Assembly: GCA_021806005.1 (NCBI GenBank)
Contig: JAJZDM010000001.1
Location: 86,114 to 150,113 of the forward strand
DNA from: Acidobacteriota bacterium
Lineage (GTDB): Bacteria; Acidobacteriota; Terriglobia; Terriglobales; Acidobacteriaceae
Reading direction: 5' to 3'
Length of the DNA: 64,000 bases
In this document: positions 53,574-61,485 of the stretch, piece after piece
How positions within the stretch are numbered: the first letter of the stretch is position 1
Layout of the letters: every line of letters starts with the position of its first letter
Notes under the pieces: model-generated
Told to the model about the DNA's origin: nothing
What the model saw: the letters and a program-made list of their open reading frames with translations, nothing else
The model's database searches: none
Position numbers and translations under genes: made by a program

Positions 53574-55232
53574 ATGATCTCTGCATCTGAACTGAAGGCA
53601 GTCCCGGTCTTTGCGTGTCTGGATGATCTGGAGTGCCGGCGGTTGGCGGACCGTGCAGCCGATGTGCGCCTGCACCCCGGGGAGTGGCTGCTTCGGGAAG
53701 GAGAGATGGCCTGTTTTTATGTAGTGCTGGAGGGCGATCTTCAGATGGTGAAGGACGTCCTGGGCCAACCCCGGGAGTTGCGCAGCTACCAGGTAGGGGA
53801 TTTTTTTGGAGAGGTCCCCATTCTGCTGGGTGGTGCGGCGTTTGTCTCCATTCACGCCACGACCAGAGCAAGAGTGGCCCGGTTTGATCCGCAGATGCTG
53901 TTCCAGTTGATCCAGAGTTCGGCAGCCTGCAGCGCCTTGATTCTGCAGACGATGACGGAGCGTCTGGTCTCCGTACAAAAGTTTGCCGTGAATCTGCCGA
54001 GTTCGCGAGTCCTCGTGGTGGGCACGCGGTATGACAGTGACTGCCATGAGATCCGGCAGTTTCTCTCTTCGAATCGGATTCCGTACGAGTGGGTGGATGC
54101 AGAGCGCGAACCGGAGCGGCTGCCGGCCTGCATGACGGGAGGGTACCGCGGGCCGGAGGTGATCGTGGATCGGGCCTACTGCGTTGAGCAACCGACGCTG
54201 CGAAACGTGGCAGAGGCGCTGGGGTTGCGCACCCGGCCGCGTTATGACGAGTACGACGTGGTCATCGTCGGAGCGGGACCGGCGGGACTGGCGGCTGGAG
54301 TATATGGAGCCTCAGAGGGGTTGAAGGTGCTGCTGGTGGAGCGATCCTCGGCGGGTGGGCAGGCAGGGGCCTCCTCGCGGATTGAGAATTATCTTGGGTT
54401 TCCGAGTGGAATCTCCGGCGATGAGCTGAGCGATCGGGCACAGAAGCAGGCGGTTCGATTTGGAGCGGAGATTGTGCTGACGCGCTGTGTGGAGCACCTG
54501 GAGTTGCTCAGCGACCGGCGCTACTGCGTGGAACTGGACGGAGGAGAAAGAGTGTCTGCTTGTGTGGTGCTGCTGGCCACAGGGGTGGAGTGGAGGCTTC
54601 TGCACGCTGAGGGTGTTGACCGGTTTCAGGGGCGTGGCGTGTTGTATGGCGCGGCGCGCCATGAGGCTGGCAACGTCGTGGGGAAGAAGGTATTTGTGGT
54701 GGGGGGCGGGAACTCTGCGGGTCAGGCGGCGATGTTCTTTGCCAACTATGCGGTGAAGGTGACGATGCTGGTGCGTGGCAAGGGTCTGGAACTGACGATG
54801 TCCCAGTACCTGATTGAGCAACTGGCCGCCAAAGGCAACGTGAAGGTAGAGCCGTATACCGAAGTGATTCGGGCGGAGGGCGACGATCATCTGGAGCGGA
54901 TTGTGACCCGGACCCAGCACAGTGACGGGACGGCGACCGTACAGACGCGTGAAGCCGATGCGCTCTTCGTGATGATCGGAGCCAATGCCAGCACGGTGTG
55001 GCTCCCTGAAGCTCTGGAACGGGATGCGGGTGGGTATATCTGTACGGGGCGCGACCTGACCAGGTGGCCGCTGCCGGAGCGCGAGCCGTTTCCGTTGGAG
55101 ACGAGCCTGCCGGGGGTCTTCTGCGCCGGGGACGTGCGCCACGACTCGATCAAGCGCGTCTCCAGCGGCGTGGGAGAGGGCAGTATGGCGATCGCCTTCA
55201 TCCACCAGTACCTGGCGCTGCAGAACTTCTAA
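53574..55232 (+). CDS. cNMP-domain/glutaredoxin-like/thioredoxin-reductase-like fusion flavoprotein
   Basis: 552 aa. Residues about 5-125: cyclic-nucleotide-binding fold (GEWLLREGEMACFYVVLEGDLQ, GDFFGEVPILL) but without the phosphate-binding Arg of the usual PRxA. About 143-215: thioredoxin/glutaredoxin-like fold (RVLVVGTRYDSDCHEIRQFL). About 228-550: NADPH-thioredoxin-reductase-like flavoprotein with VVIVGAGPAGLAAG (FAD), VFVVGGGNSAGQAAM (NAD(P)H), VVLLATGVEW and GVFCAGDVR. The redox CxxC of thioredoxin reductases is replaced by Gly359-Ala-Ala-Arg362. So electrons cannot pass through the standard disulfide; another acceptor is needed. Alone on the plus strand, convergent with the transporter. 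Confidence 0.87.
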   Translation: MISASELKAVPVFACLDDLECRRLADRAADVRLHPGEWLLREGEMACFYVVLEGDLQMVKDVLGQPRELRSYQVGDFFGEVPILLGGAAFVSIHATTRARVARFDPQMLFQLIQSSAACSALILQTMTERLVSVQKFAVNLPSSRVLVVGTRYDSDCHEIRQFLSSNRIPYEWVDAEREPERLPACMTGGYRGPEVIVDRAYCVEQPTLRNVAEALGLRTRPRYDEYDVVIVGAGPAGLAAGVYGASEGLKVLLVERSSAGGQAGASSRIENYLGFPSGISGDELSDRAQKQAVRFGAEIVLTRCVEHLELLSDRRYCVELDGGERVSACVVLLATGVEWRLLHAEGVDRFQGRGVLYGAARHEAGNVVGKKVFVVGGGNSAGQAAMFFANYAVKVTMLVRGKGLELTMSQYLIEQLAAKGNVKVEPYTEVIRAEGDDHLERIVTRTQHSDGTATVQTREADALFVMIGANASTVWLPEALERDAGGYICTGRDLTRWPLPEREPFPLETSLPGVFCAGDVRHDSIKRVSSGVGEGSMAIAFIHQYLALQNF

Positions 55233-55461
55233 GGCGTCTTCCGTTCAAGGGCTGCCAGTTCACACAGGCTTCTGTGGCCGCACGCTCTTCGAGTCAAAAC
55301 TCTCGCCACGCAGAACCTATCTGGCGGTTCCCGCTTGAGCCGAAGACAGCCAGAAGTTCGTTGAGATAGCATCGAAGCAATAAGCGAAGCGCTGCAGCGG
55401 CGAGCAGCCGGAGCCAGGGTTCGGGGAGATCCGTGGTCCAGGCTCTGTCTTCTGCCTGTGG

Positions 55462-57324
55462 CTAGAGATACCAGGGGATATTAATGACGGAGATCCGCTG
55501 GTTGCCCCGCATGAGCAGGAGAAGCTTGAGAAACTCGGCGCGCTGATTGTGGAGCGGGGTCTGCCACCAGTGCTTGACGACCAGCTCTGGGACAAGGACG
55601 GTGATCTGGCGATCCGGATACTGCTTTTCAAGTTGGAGGATGTACTCCACCAGGGGCATTAAAACAAACCGATAGGGCGAGGGAAGATTCACCAGCCGGG
55701 GGACGGGCAGGCCGGCCTGAGCGATGGGGTCGGCGACGTCGCGCTTCCAGATCTGCTCAAGGCTGTTGTGCTCCTCCATGGTATCGACGTGCACACCTTC
55801 CACCTGGTCGCTGAGCTTCATGGCGAAGCGCAGGCCCTTCTCCGTGATCCGCGACCATCGGTCAATGGGAACCACCACCAGGGGGCGGTTCAGACTATCG
55901 AGGCGGATGGGTCGATCAAGATGGATGGCGCGGGCAACACCATCATAGTGGCGCCGGACCGCGATCATCAGGAAGATGAGAGCGGGAATCAGGAGGGTTG
56001 TGATCCAGGCGCCCTCCGCAAACTTGGTGACCAGAACGACGATGAGCGTGACGCCGGTGGCGAAGGCTCCGATGCCATTGATCAGAATGCGGTGCATGGA
56101 GCGTGGCCCGGGTTTGCGCAGCCAGTGCATGACCATGCCGGCCTGAGAGAGCGTGAAGGCCAGGAAAGCGCCGATGGCGAAGAGCGGAATCAGGCGGTCC
56201 GTGATGCCACCGAAGATGATCAGAAGGATGGCGGAGAAGCCGACCAGAGCGTAGATGCCGTAGGAGTAGAGCAGGCGCCGGCCGCGTATCAGAAAGACGT
56301 GGGGAAGGTAGTTGTTTTGGGCGATGGCGCGGGTAAGACGAGGGAAGTCGGCAAAGGAGGTATTCGCCGAGAGGGCCAGAACCAGAAGGATGGAGCCGAT
56401 GCCGACGTAGTAGAACCAGCCGCGACCCAGAACCGCACAGATGAGCTGAGAGAGGATGCTCTGATAGCCGGCGCCGCTGGGGTCTGTGGCGCCGATATTG
56501 TAGGCCCGGCAGAGTACGGCGATCCCTCCAAGGAAGACCGCCAGCAGCGCGATGATGATGGTGAGAGTACGCTTGGCGTTTGGCTGGGTCGGTTCGCGGA
56601 AGGCTCCCACCCCGTTGGAGACTGCCTCGACGCCGGTCATGGCGGTACAACCGCTGGCAAACACCTTGAGCAGGAGCCAGGGTGTCAGCAACAGGGCAGC
56701 TTTGGGAAGCGTCGGAGGAGCGATGACCGGAATCGGGTGACCATGCGCCAGAACGGTGCGAACGCAGCCTACCACGATGACCACCAGCAGGGTTGCGATG
56801 AACAGGTAGGTAGGGATGAGGAAGGCTTTGCCGGTATCGCGGACGCCGCGTGTGTTAACCACGGTGAGAATGGTCAGGATGAGCAGGCACAGAGCCAGCG
56901 TGTGCGGCTGGAGGGATGGGAAGGCCGAGACCAGGGCTCCGACGCCGGCAGAGATGCCGACAGCTACGTTCAGGATGTAGTCGATCATCAACGCTGCGGC
57001 GGCCAGCAGTCCGGCGTTGGCGCCCAGATTCTCTGAGGCTACGGTGAAGCTGCCGCCACCGTGGGGATAGCAGTCGATCGTCTGGCGGTAAGAGAAGTAG
57101 ACGATGGTGAGCAGAAGAATGATGGCCAGGCTGACCGGTATGATGTAGGCCAGACCGGCCAGTCCAAGGGGGATCAGCAGGGTGAGAGCCGCCTCCGGGC
57201 CGTAGGCTGCGGAACTGAGAGCGTCCAGACCAAAGATGGGAATCCCGGCGATGGGGCCGATGTGCTCGGCGCGCTCCTCCGAGGTCGCAAGGGGTTTACC
57301 AGCCAGAAGGTCAAAGAGAGACAT
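55462..57324 (-). CDS. APC-superfamily transporter, KimA-like potassium uptake protein
   Basis: 620 aa, about 12 transmembrane segments in residues 25-450, then a cytoplasmic C-terminal domain (about 455-620) containing RPLVVVPIDRWSRIT and PDRQITVLVPELVVKHWW. N-terminal LDALSSAAYGPEAAL, YRQTIDCYPHGGGSFTVASENLG and ALMIDYILNVAVGISAGVGAL closely resemble Bacillus subtilis KimA, a K+/H+ symporter, rather than classical amino-acid permeases. GGAG precedes the ATG. Amino-acid transport cannot be excluded. Follows a VOC gene on the same strand with 134 bases between. Confidence 0.85.
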   Translation of the reverse strand: MSLFDLLAGKPLATSEERAEHIGPIAGIPIFGLDALSSAAYGPEAALTLLIPLGLAGLAYIIPVSLAIILLLTIVYFSYRQTIDCYPHGGGSFTVASENLGANAGLLAAAALMIDYILNVAVGISAGVGALVSAFPSLQPHTLALCLLILTILTVVNTRGVRDTGKAFLIPTYLFIATLLVVIVVGCVRTVLAHGHPIPVIAPPTLPKAALLLTPWLLLKVFASGCTAMTGVEAVSNGVGAFREPTQPNAKRTLTIIIALLAVFLGGIAVLCRAYNIGATDPSGAGYQSILSQLICAVLGRGWFYYVGIGSILLVLALSANTSFADFPRLTRAIAQNNYLPHVFLIRGRRLLYSYGIYALVGFSAILLIIFGGITDRLIPLFAIGAFLAFTLSQAGMVMHWLRKPGPRSMHRILINGIGAFATGVTLIVVLVTKFAEGAWITTLLIPALIFLMIAVRRHYDGVARAIHLDRPIRLDSLNRPLVVVPIDRWSRITEKGLRFAMKLSDQVEGVHVDTMEEHNSLEQIWKRDVADPIAQAGLPVPRLVNLPSPYRFVLMPLVEYILQLEKQYPDRQITVLVPELVVKHWWQTPLHNQRAEFLKLLLLMRGNQRISVINIPWYL

Positions 57325-57458
57325 GCACGCTCCAGGAGTGAAGTTGGATAAGTCCAGTCGTAGAGTACGATCGACGCGGATGGATGTTGGCGGAGATCTT
57401 ATCGCGCGTTGCCGTCAGGCATCAGAAGTTGTTGGGGTGTCAGGAAATGAGGATGTCT

Positions 57459-57899
57459 CTAGTGGGCAAAGAGTTGAGAGAGATCGGCAAAGGATTTGAA
57501 CTCCAGGGCATTGCCGGCGGGGTCCAGGAAGAACATCGTGGACTGCTCTCCAATCTGGCCTTCAAAGCGGGTGTACGGTTCAATGATGAAGGGAATCCTT
57601 GCCGCGCGCACGCGGTGGGCAAGTTCTTTCCACTCTGTGGGTGAGAGGACGACGCCAAAGTGAGGGATGGGGACCGCATGGCCGTCGACCATGTTGCCGT
57701 TGGGCGCCCCGGAAGTAGCAACGGCCGGGTTGTGACCATGGGTCGTTGGACGAAGGTGGGCGACGATCTGATGTCCGTATAGATTGAAGTCAATCCACTG
57801 GTCGGTGCTTCGGCCCTCGGTGCAGCCGAGGATGGTTCCGTAGAAGTGGCGGGCGGCCTGGAGATCGTCGACGGGGAAGGCGATGTGAAAGGGCTGCAT
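57459..57899 (-). CDS. VOC (glyoxalase/dioxygenase) superfamily protein
   Basis: 146 aa from ATG 57899. Single beta-alpha-beta-beta-beta repeat pair of the vicinal-oxygen-chelate fold: [53 protein letters not shown] and [24 protein letters not shown]. Candidate metal residues are the first His (FHIAF), the His of HFGVV and the Glu of LEFKSF. The start is uncertain because no Shine-Dalgarno precedes it; GTG 57959 with GGAG-like sequence would add 20 residues. Substrate unknown. Confidence 0.85.
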   Translation of the reverse strand: MQPFHIAFPVDDLQAARHFYGTILGCTEGRSTDQWIDFNLYGHQIVAHLRPTTHGHNPAVATSGAPNGNMVDGHAVPIPHFGVVLSPTEWKELAHRVRAARIPFIIEPYTRFEGQIGEQSTMFFLDPAGNALEFKSFADLSQLFAH

Positions 57900-57994
57900 A
57901 AGGGGAGAGAGTAGAGTCGGGGAGCATCGCTGCATCCTTGCTACCCATGCTCTCTCCACTGTAGAGCAATTTTCCTGTGGAGTGGAGTCCTCAA

Positions 57995-58063
57995 ATCGAG
58001 GTTCCGAGACGGTTACGTTGCGTAAGACGCTGATCGGCTTAGACCGTGCCGCGGAACCTCGAT
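57995..58063. other. Structured intergenic stem-loop
   Basis: Exact 12-bp inverted repeat ATCGAGGTTCCG (57995-58006)/CGGAACCTCGAT (58052-58063), with a nested ACGGT/ACCGT pair (58009-58013, 58043-58047) and TTACG/CGTAA in the loop. Lies between the lipoprotein gene and the VOC gene, both minus strand; after the stem the minus strand reads TTTGAGG. Terminator or RNA element. Confidence 0.45.
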
Positions 58064-58094
58064 GGAAGGTTGCCCTTACCCTCTACGCGAGGTT

Positions 58095-58427
58095 CTAACG
58101 GTAGTATCCCCGCCGGTAGCCGTTGAGGTACGCGCGGCGGAAGACATCGCGATACACGTGGTACGGCCCCATCTGCGGATTGTATCCCGGGGTTGTTCGA
58201 AAGGCGCGCGTGTGACGGGGATGAAAGACCTCGCCCAACTGCGCGGTCTGCGCGCCATCCTGGCGGCCCATCGAGAAGCCGTTCCTCTCCGCCAGCTCAA
58301 CGATGGTGGGACCAGCGGGAGCCTGTGGCGGTGGAGGCGGTGGCGGGGGATAGTAGGGATGGGAGCAACCCAGCGCCGCGAGGGCCAGAGTGGAAGTGAG
58401 AGCGAGCTTGGCGATCAGACGTTTCAT
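58095..58427 (-). CDS. Proline-rich lipoprotein, function unknown
   Basis: 110 aa. Lipobox LAALGC with acylated Cys21 after a basic and hydrophobic signal (MKRLIAKLALTSTLALAALG). Right after it come PYYPPPPPPPPQAPAG, a polyproline spacer, then an Arg/Tyr-rich C-terminal half (FRRAYLNGYRRGYYR). No family recognised; outer-membrane or periplasmic location expected. GGGAGAG precedes the ATG. Confidence 0.75.
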   Translation of the reverse strand: MKRLIAKLALTSTLALAALGCSHPYYPPPPPPPPQAPAGPTIVELAERNGFSMGRQDGAQTAQLGEVFHPRHTRAFRTTPGYNPQMGPYHVYRDVFRRAYLNGYRRGYYR

Positions 58428-58833
58428 AGGACTCTCCCGGCGCCCGTGAGAGCCTCACGCGGGCGTCTTCTTGCGGATAACGATCTATGCCCTGGGGGCA
58501 ATGAGTGGCACGGTCTGTTGAACCCACCTTCCCGGGAAGAGTTGCTGAGCGTACGGTGCTGGCGATGCATGCCGGTCCGGCCCCTATCGGATTGCGCCAG
58601 GGGAGTAGGTCGGCAGCGGCTGCCGTTTGCAGAGGGACGGAATGTTGTACGAAGAGACAACACTCCTTGAAGCAGCCTCTGCTGCCGATACACCTATTGC
58701 GGGGATGCGTCTGCAACCCTGCACCGGCGTGGTCTGTCAGGTTCTATATCTTTGGCACGGCGCCTGCCGGGCAGGCATTCGAAGTCTGGCTTGGCGGCCC
58801 ATCGCACGATGATCAGCAAGGAGTTCTGCAGGG
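58428..58833. other. Intergenic region before the response regulator
   Basis: 406 bases between the lipoprotein (-) and the response regulator (+). No gene supported; a short frame at 58505-58843 has no ribosome-binding site or family resemblance and runs into the regulator. It contains the sigma-54-like site and palindrome listed separately. Confidence 0.5.
58753..58776 (+). promoter_or_regulatory. Sigma-54-like promoter overlapped by a palindrome
   Basis: TGGCACG (58753-58759) followed by CTGC (58764-58767) gives the GG-N10-GC spacing of -24/-12 promoters, 66 bases before the regulator ATG; the -12 box is CTGC instead of TTGC. The palindrome GCCTGC-CGG-GCAGGC (58762-58776) covers the -12 part and could be an operator. 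Single-site eye match only. Confidence 0.35.
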
Positions 58834-59484
58834 ATGCGGGTAATACTGGCGGATAATCAGGCGATCTATTGTTCCGGCCTGGCGAGGGTGTTGAGAGCAG
58901 AGGCTGGTATTGAAGTTGTGGAGCAGTGCGGAAGACTGTCCGGGTTGCAGAAGGCGATCAGGGACTGGCGCGGCGCGATCGTGATCTTTCCTTCGAGCTT
59001 CACGGCGGAGATCCCTGCGTTGCTGGATGAGGTCGAACAGTCCGGCAGCCGGGCGGTAATGATTATGGAGCCAGAGATGGCGTTGGATGTGATGCTGGCA
59101 GATCGGTTTCATGGAGTGCTGCTGCGTTCGGTTGCCGAGCCGCAGTTGCTGGACTGCCTCTATCGCGTGGACGAGGGTGAGCGCTACGTGCAGCCAGCCG
59201 TGGTGCAGACCATGGTGGCGCCAGATCCGTACACGGTCAAGGCGCTGAAGCGGCTGACGGAGCGCGAGTTGAAGATCGTGGCGCTGATCTGTGAAGGGCT
59301 CAAGAACAAGGAGATTGCGCAACGGCTCAGCACCAAAGAGCAATCTGTTAAGAACTATCTGCGCAGCATTTACTCCAAGATGGAGGTGTGTGACAGGCTC
59401 GAACTGGCGCTGCTGGCCATGCATCAACCTGTGCTGGCAGAGATGGTCCAGAATGCACGGTTGCAGATGGCGAGCCCGGCATAA
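58834..59484 (+). CDS. NarL/LuxR-type response regulator with degenerate receiver domain
   Basis: 216 aa; AAGGAG ten bases upstream of the ATG. N-terminal receiver-like domain 1-125 (VILADNQAIYCSGLARVL): one acidic residue remains (Asp7, followed by Asn8), but the phospho-accepting Asp of strand beta-3 is gone (IVIFPSSF, near residue 52-53) and the beta-5 Lys is Arg (LLRSV). So it is not expected to be phosphorylated normally. C-terminal HTH of the LuxR type: LTERELKIVALICEGLKNKEIAQRLSTKEQSVKNYLRSIYSKM. DNA-binding regulator, stand-alone, no kinase gene adjacent. Confidence 0.85.
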   Translation: MRVILADNQAIYCSGLARVLRAEAGIEVVEQCGRLSGLQKAIRDWRGAIVIFPSSFTAEIPALLDEVEQSGSRAVMIMEPEMALDVMLADRFHGVLLRSVAEPQLLDCLYRVDEGERYVQPAVVQTMVAPDPYTVKALKRLTERELKIVALICEGLKNKEIAQRLSTKEQSVKNYLRSIYSKMEVCDRLELALLAMHQPVLAEMVQNARLQMASPA

Positions 59485-59671
59485 CCTGTGGTTTCGCCGG
59501 GCTCGAAGGTGCGGTGAGAGATAAAAGTGACGGAGGGACGATCGCCGCAGGGGCAAGGAGATGTTGTGAGCCTACGATGCGTAGCCGTCACGACGCTTTG
59601 GATTCACGAAGCCTTGAATTGAGCCAAATGGGGCTGCGGGCGATGAATCTTCCGGGCTTGGAATCCGCAGA

Positions 59672-61243
59672 CTAGGTGAGCTTTTCCGCAATGGATTTAG
59701 CCTGGGTGAAGAGCGTGAGGTAGTCTGGTCCGCCGGCCTTGGAATCAGTGCCGCTCATGTTGAAGCCACCAAAGGGATGAGCCCCTACCATGGCGCCGGT
59801 GCATTTGCGGTTGAAGTAGAGATTGCCGACGTGGAAATCTTCAGCAGCACGTTCGAGTTTGGCGCGGGAGTGGGTGTAGATGGCTCCGGTAAGTCCGTAT
59901 TCCGTGCTGTTGGCGATGGCCAGAGACTCTTCAAAGCTGTCGGACTTGATGACGGCCAGTACGGGCCCGAAGATCTCTTCCTGGGCGATGCGGGCAGTGG
60001 GAGCAACGTCGGCAAAGACGGTGGGAGCGATGTAGTAGCCCTTGCCGGGGAGATCCACTTCGACGCCGCCGGTGAGGAGGCGGCCTTCGTTCCGACCAAT
60101 CGCAATATAGTCCAGAACGCGCTTACGGGCGGTCTGGTTGATAACCGGGCCAGTCTGGAGGTTCTCGGCGGGCGATCCCAGGGTCAGAGATTCAACGGCC
60201 TCCTTGAGGCGATCACAGAAAACATCATAGACAGCGGCGTCGACGATGACCCGGGAGCAGGCAGAGCACTTCTGTCCGTTGAAACCGAAGGCTGACGCAG
60301 TAACGCCGGCGATGGCCTGGTCAAGATTGCAGTCCGCGTCGACCAGGATGGCGTCCTTGCCACCCATCTCGAGGATGGTTCGCTTGAGGAAGTGCTGGCC
60401 AGGCTGGGTACGGGCGGCAACCTCGTGGATCTCCACGCCGACCTTGCGCGAGCCGGTAAAGGCGATAAAGCGGACCTGCGGATGCTCGACGATGGCGCGG
60501 CCCACCTCCGGACCACCCTGGATGAGGTTCACGACTCCGTCGGGCAGGCCGGCCTCCTCCAGCAGGGCGAGAAAGTGTGCGGCGATGGTAGGAGCATCCG
60601 GGCTCGGTTTGAGCACAACGGTGTTGCCGCAGACGATAGAGGCTGCAGTCATGCCGGCCATAATAGCCAATGGAAAGTTCCAGGGAGGGATCACAGCGCC
60701 GACGCCGAGCGGTATGTAGCGCAGCAGGTTGCGCTCGCCAGGGTATTGGATGGGAGTGGTGGCAGCGTCCAGACGCAAGGCTTCGCGAGCGTAAAACTCA
60801 AGGAAGTCGATGCACTCGCCTACGTCGGCGTCGGCCTCACCCCAGTTTTTGCCTACCTCCAGGACCAGCCAGGCGCAGAACTCAAGATGGCGCTGGCGAA
60901 GCAGGCCAGCGGCACGCAACAACAGGGATGCGCGGTCAGCCGCCGTACTCCTGCGCCAGTTGGCAAAGGCGAGCTGTGCTGTTTCGACCGCCTGGGCGGC
61001 CTGATGAACGGTGGCTGTGTAGTGAATGCCGACGACCTCCGCGGGGTTGGCAGGATTGACGGAGTGGAAGGTGGTGGAGGTCTGCAGGTCGCTGCCGCCG
61101 ATGATCAGATCGTAGGTGCGCCCCAGTTCCATGCGGATGCGTTCGATGGCCTCGCGCATGGCGCGCTTGTTCTCAGCGCTGGAAAAGTCGATAAAGGGCT
61201 CGTTGCGAAAGATGGGCAGGGAGTGGGGCGTAGTCGAACTCAT
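59672..61243 (-). CDS. rocA: L-glutamate gamma-semialdehyde (1-pyrroline-5-carboxylate) dehydrogenase
   Basis: 523 aa NAD-dependent aldehyde dehydrogenase making glutamate from glutamate semialdehyde in proline/arginine breakdown. PWNFPLAIMAGM, LKPSPDAP, FTGSRKVG, LEMGGKDAILV (general-base Glu), NGQKCSACSR (catalytic Cys in the QKCSA form typical of P5C dehydrogenases), EEIFGPVLAV and NFHVGNLYFNRKCTGA-like VGNLYFNRKCTGAMVG. The proline-dehydrogenase partner is not in the window. AGAGG precedes the ATG. Alone between the regulator and the polysaccharide gene. Confidence 0.93.
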   Translation of the reverse strand: MSSTTPHSLPIFRNEPFIDFSSAENKRAMREAIERIRMELGRTYDLIIGGSDLQTSTTFHSVNPANPAEVVGIHYTATVHQAAQAVETAQLAFANWRRSTAADRASLLLRAAGLLRQRHLEFCAWLVLEVGKNWGEADADVGECIDFLEFYAREALRLDAATTPIQYPGERNLLRYIPLGVGAVIPPWNFPLAIMAGMTAASIVCGNTVVLKPSPDAPTIAAHFLALLEEAGLPDGVVNLIQGGPEVGRAIVEHPQVRFIAFTGSRKVGVEIHEVAARTQPGQHFLKRTILEMGGKDAILVDADCNLDQAIAGVTASAFGFNGQKCSACSRVIVDAAVYDVFCDRLKEAVESLTLGSPAENLQTGPVINQTARKRVLDYIAIGRNEGRLLTGGVEVDLPGKGYYIAPTVFADVAPTARIAQEEIFGPVLAVIKSDSFEESLAIANSTEYGLTGAIYTHSRAKLERAAEDFHVGNLYFNRKCTGAMVGAHPFGGFNMSGTDSKAGGPDYLTLFTQAKSIAEKLT

Positions 61244-61485
61244 AGAAACCTCTTGCGATATTTTACGGCGGATGAAGAATGCCCGGTTTGTGATTCTGGA
61301 GAAGTGCGGCGGTTACCAGCGCGGAGATGCTTCAGCCATGGCGGCAGTTCAGCGCCACCTCTGAGCGTGCAATGTCTTCAGGTGTGGCGCCCGGAGAAGA
61401 TGCTGCGACACGGCGTTCTGGATGAGCAACGGCGGGCAGGGTGTGAGGGCGTATGCACTGGGCAGAGCGTCTGGCAGGGAGCGGG

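Noticed and set aside
58505..58843. A 112-aa open frame ahead of the response regulator
   Set aside because: No Shine-Dalgarno, no family resemblance, and it overlaps the regulator start in another frame.
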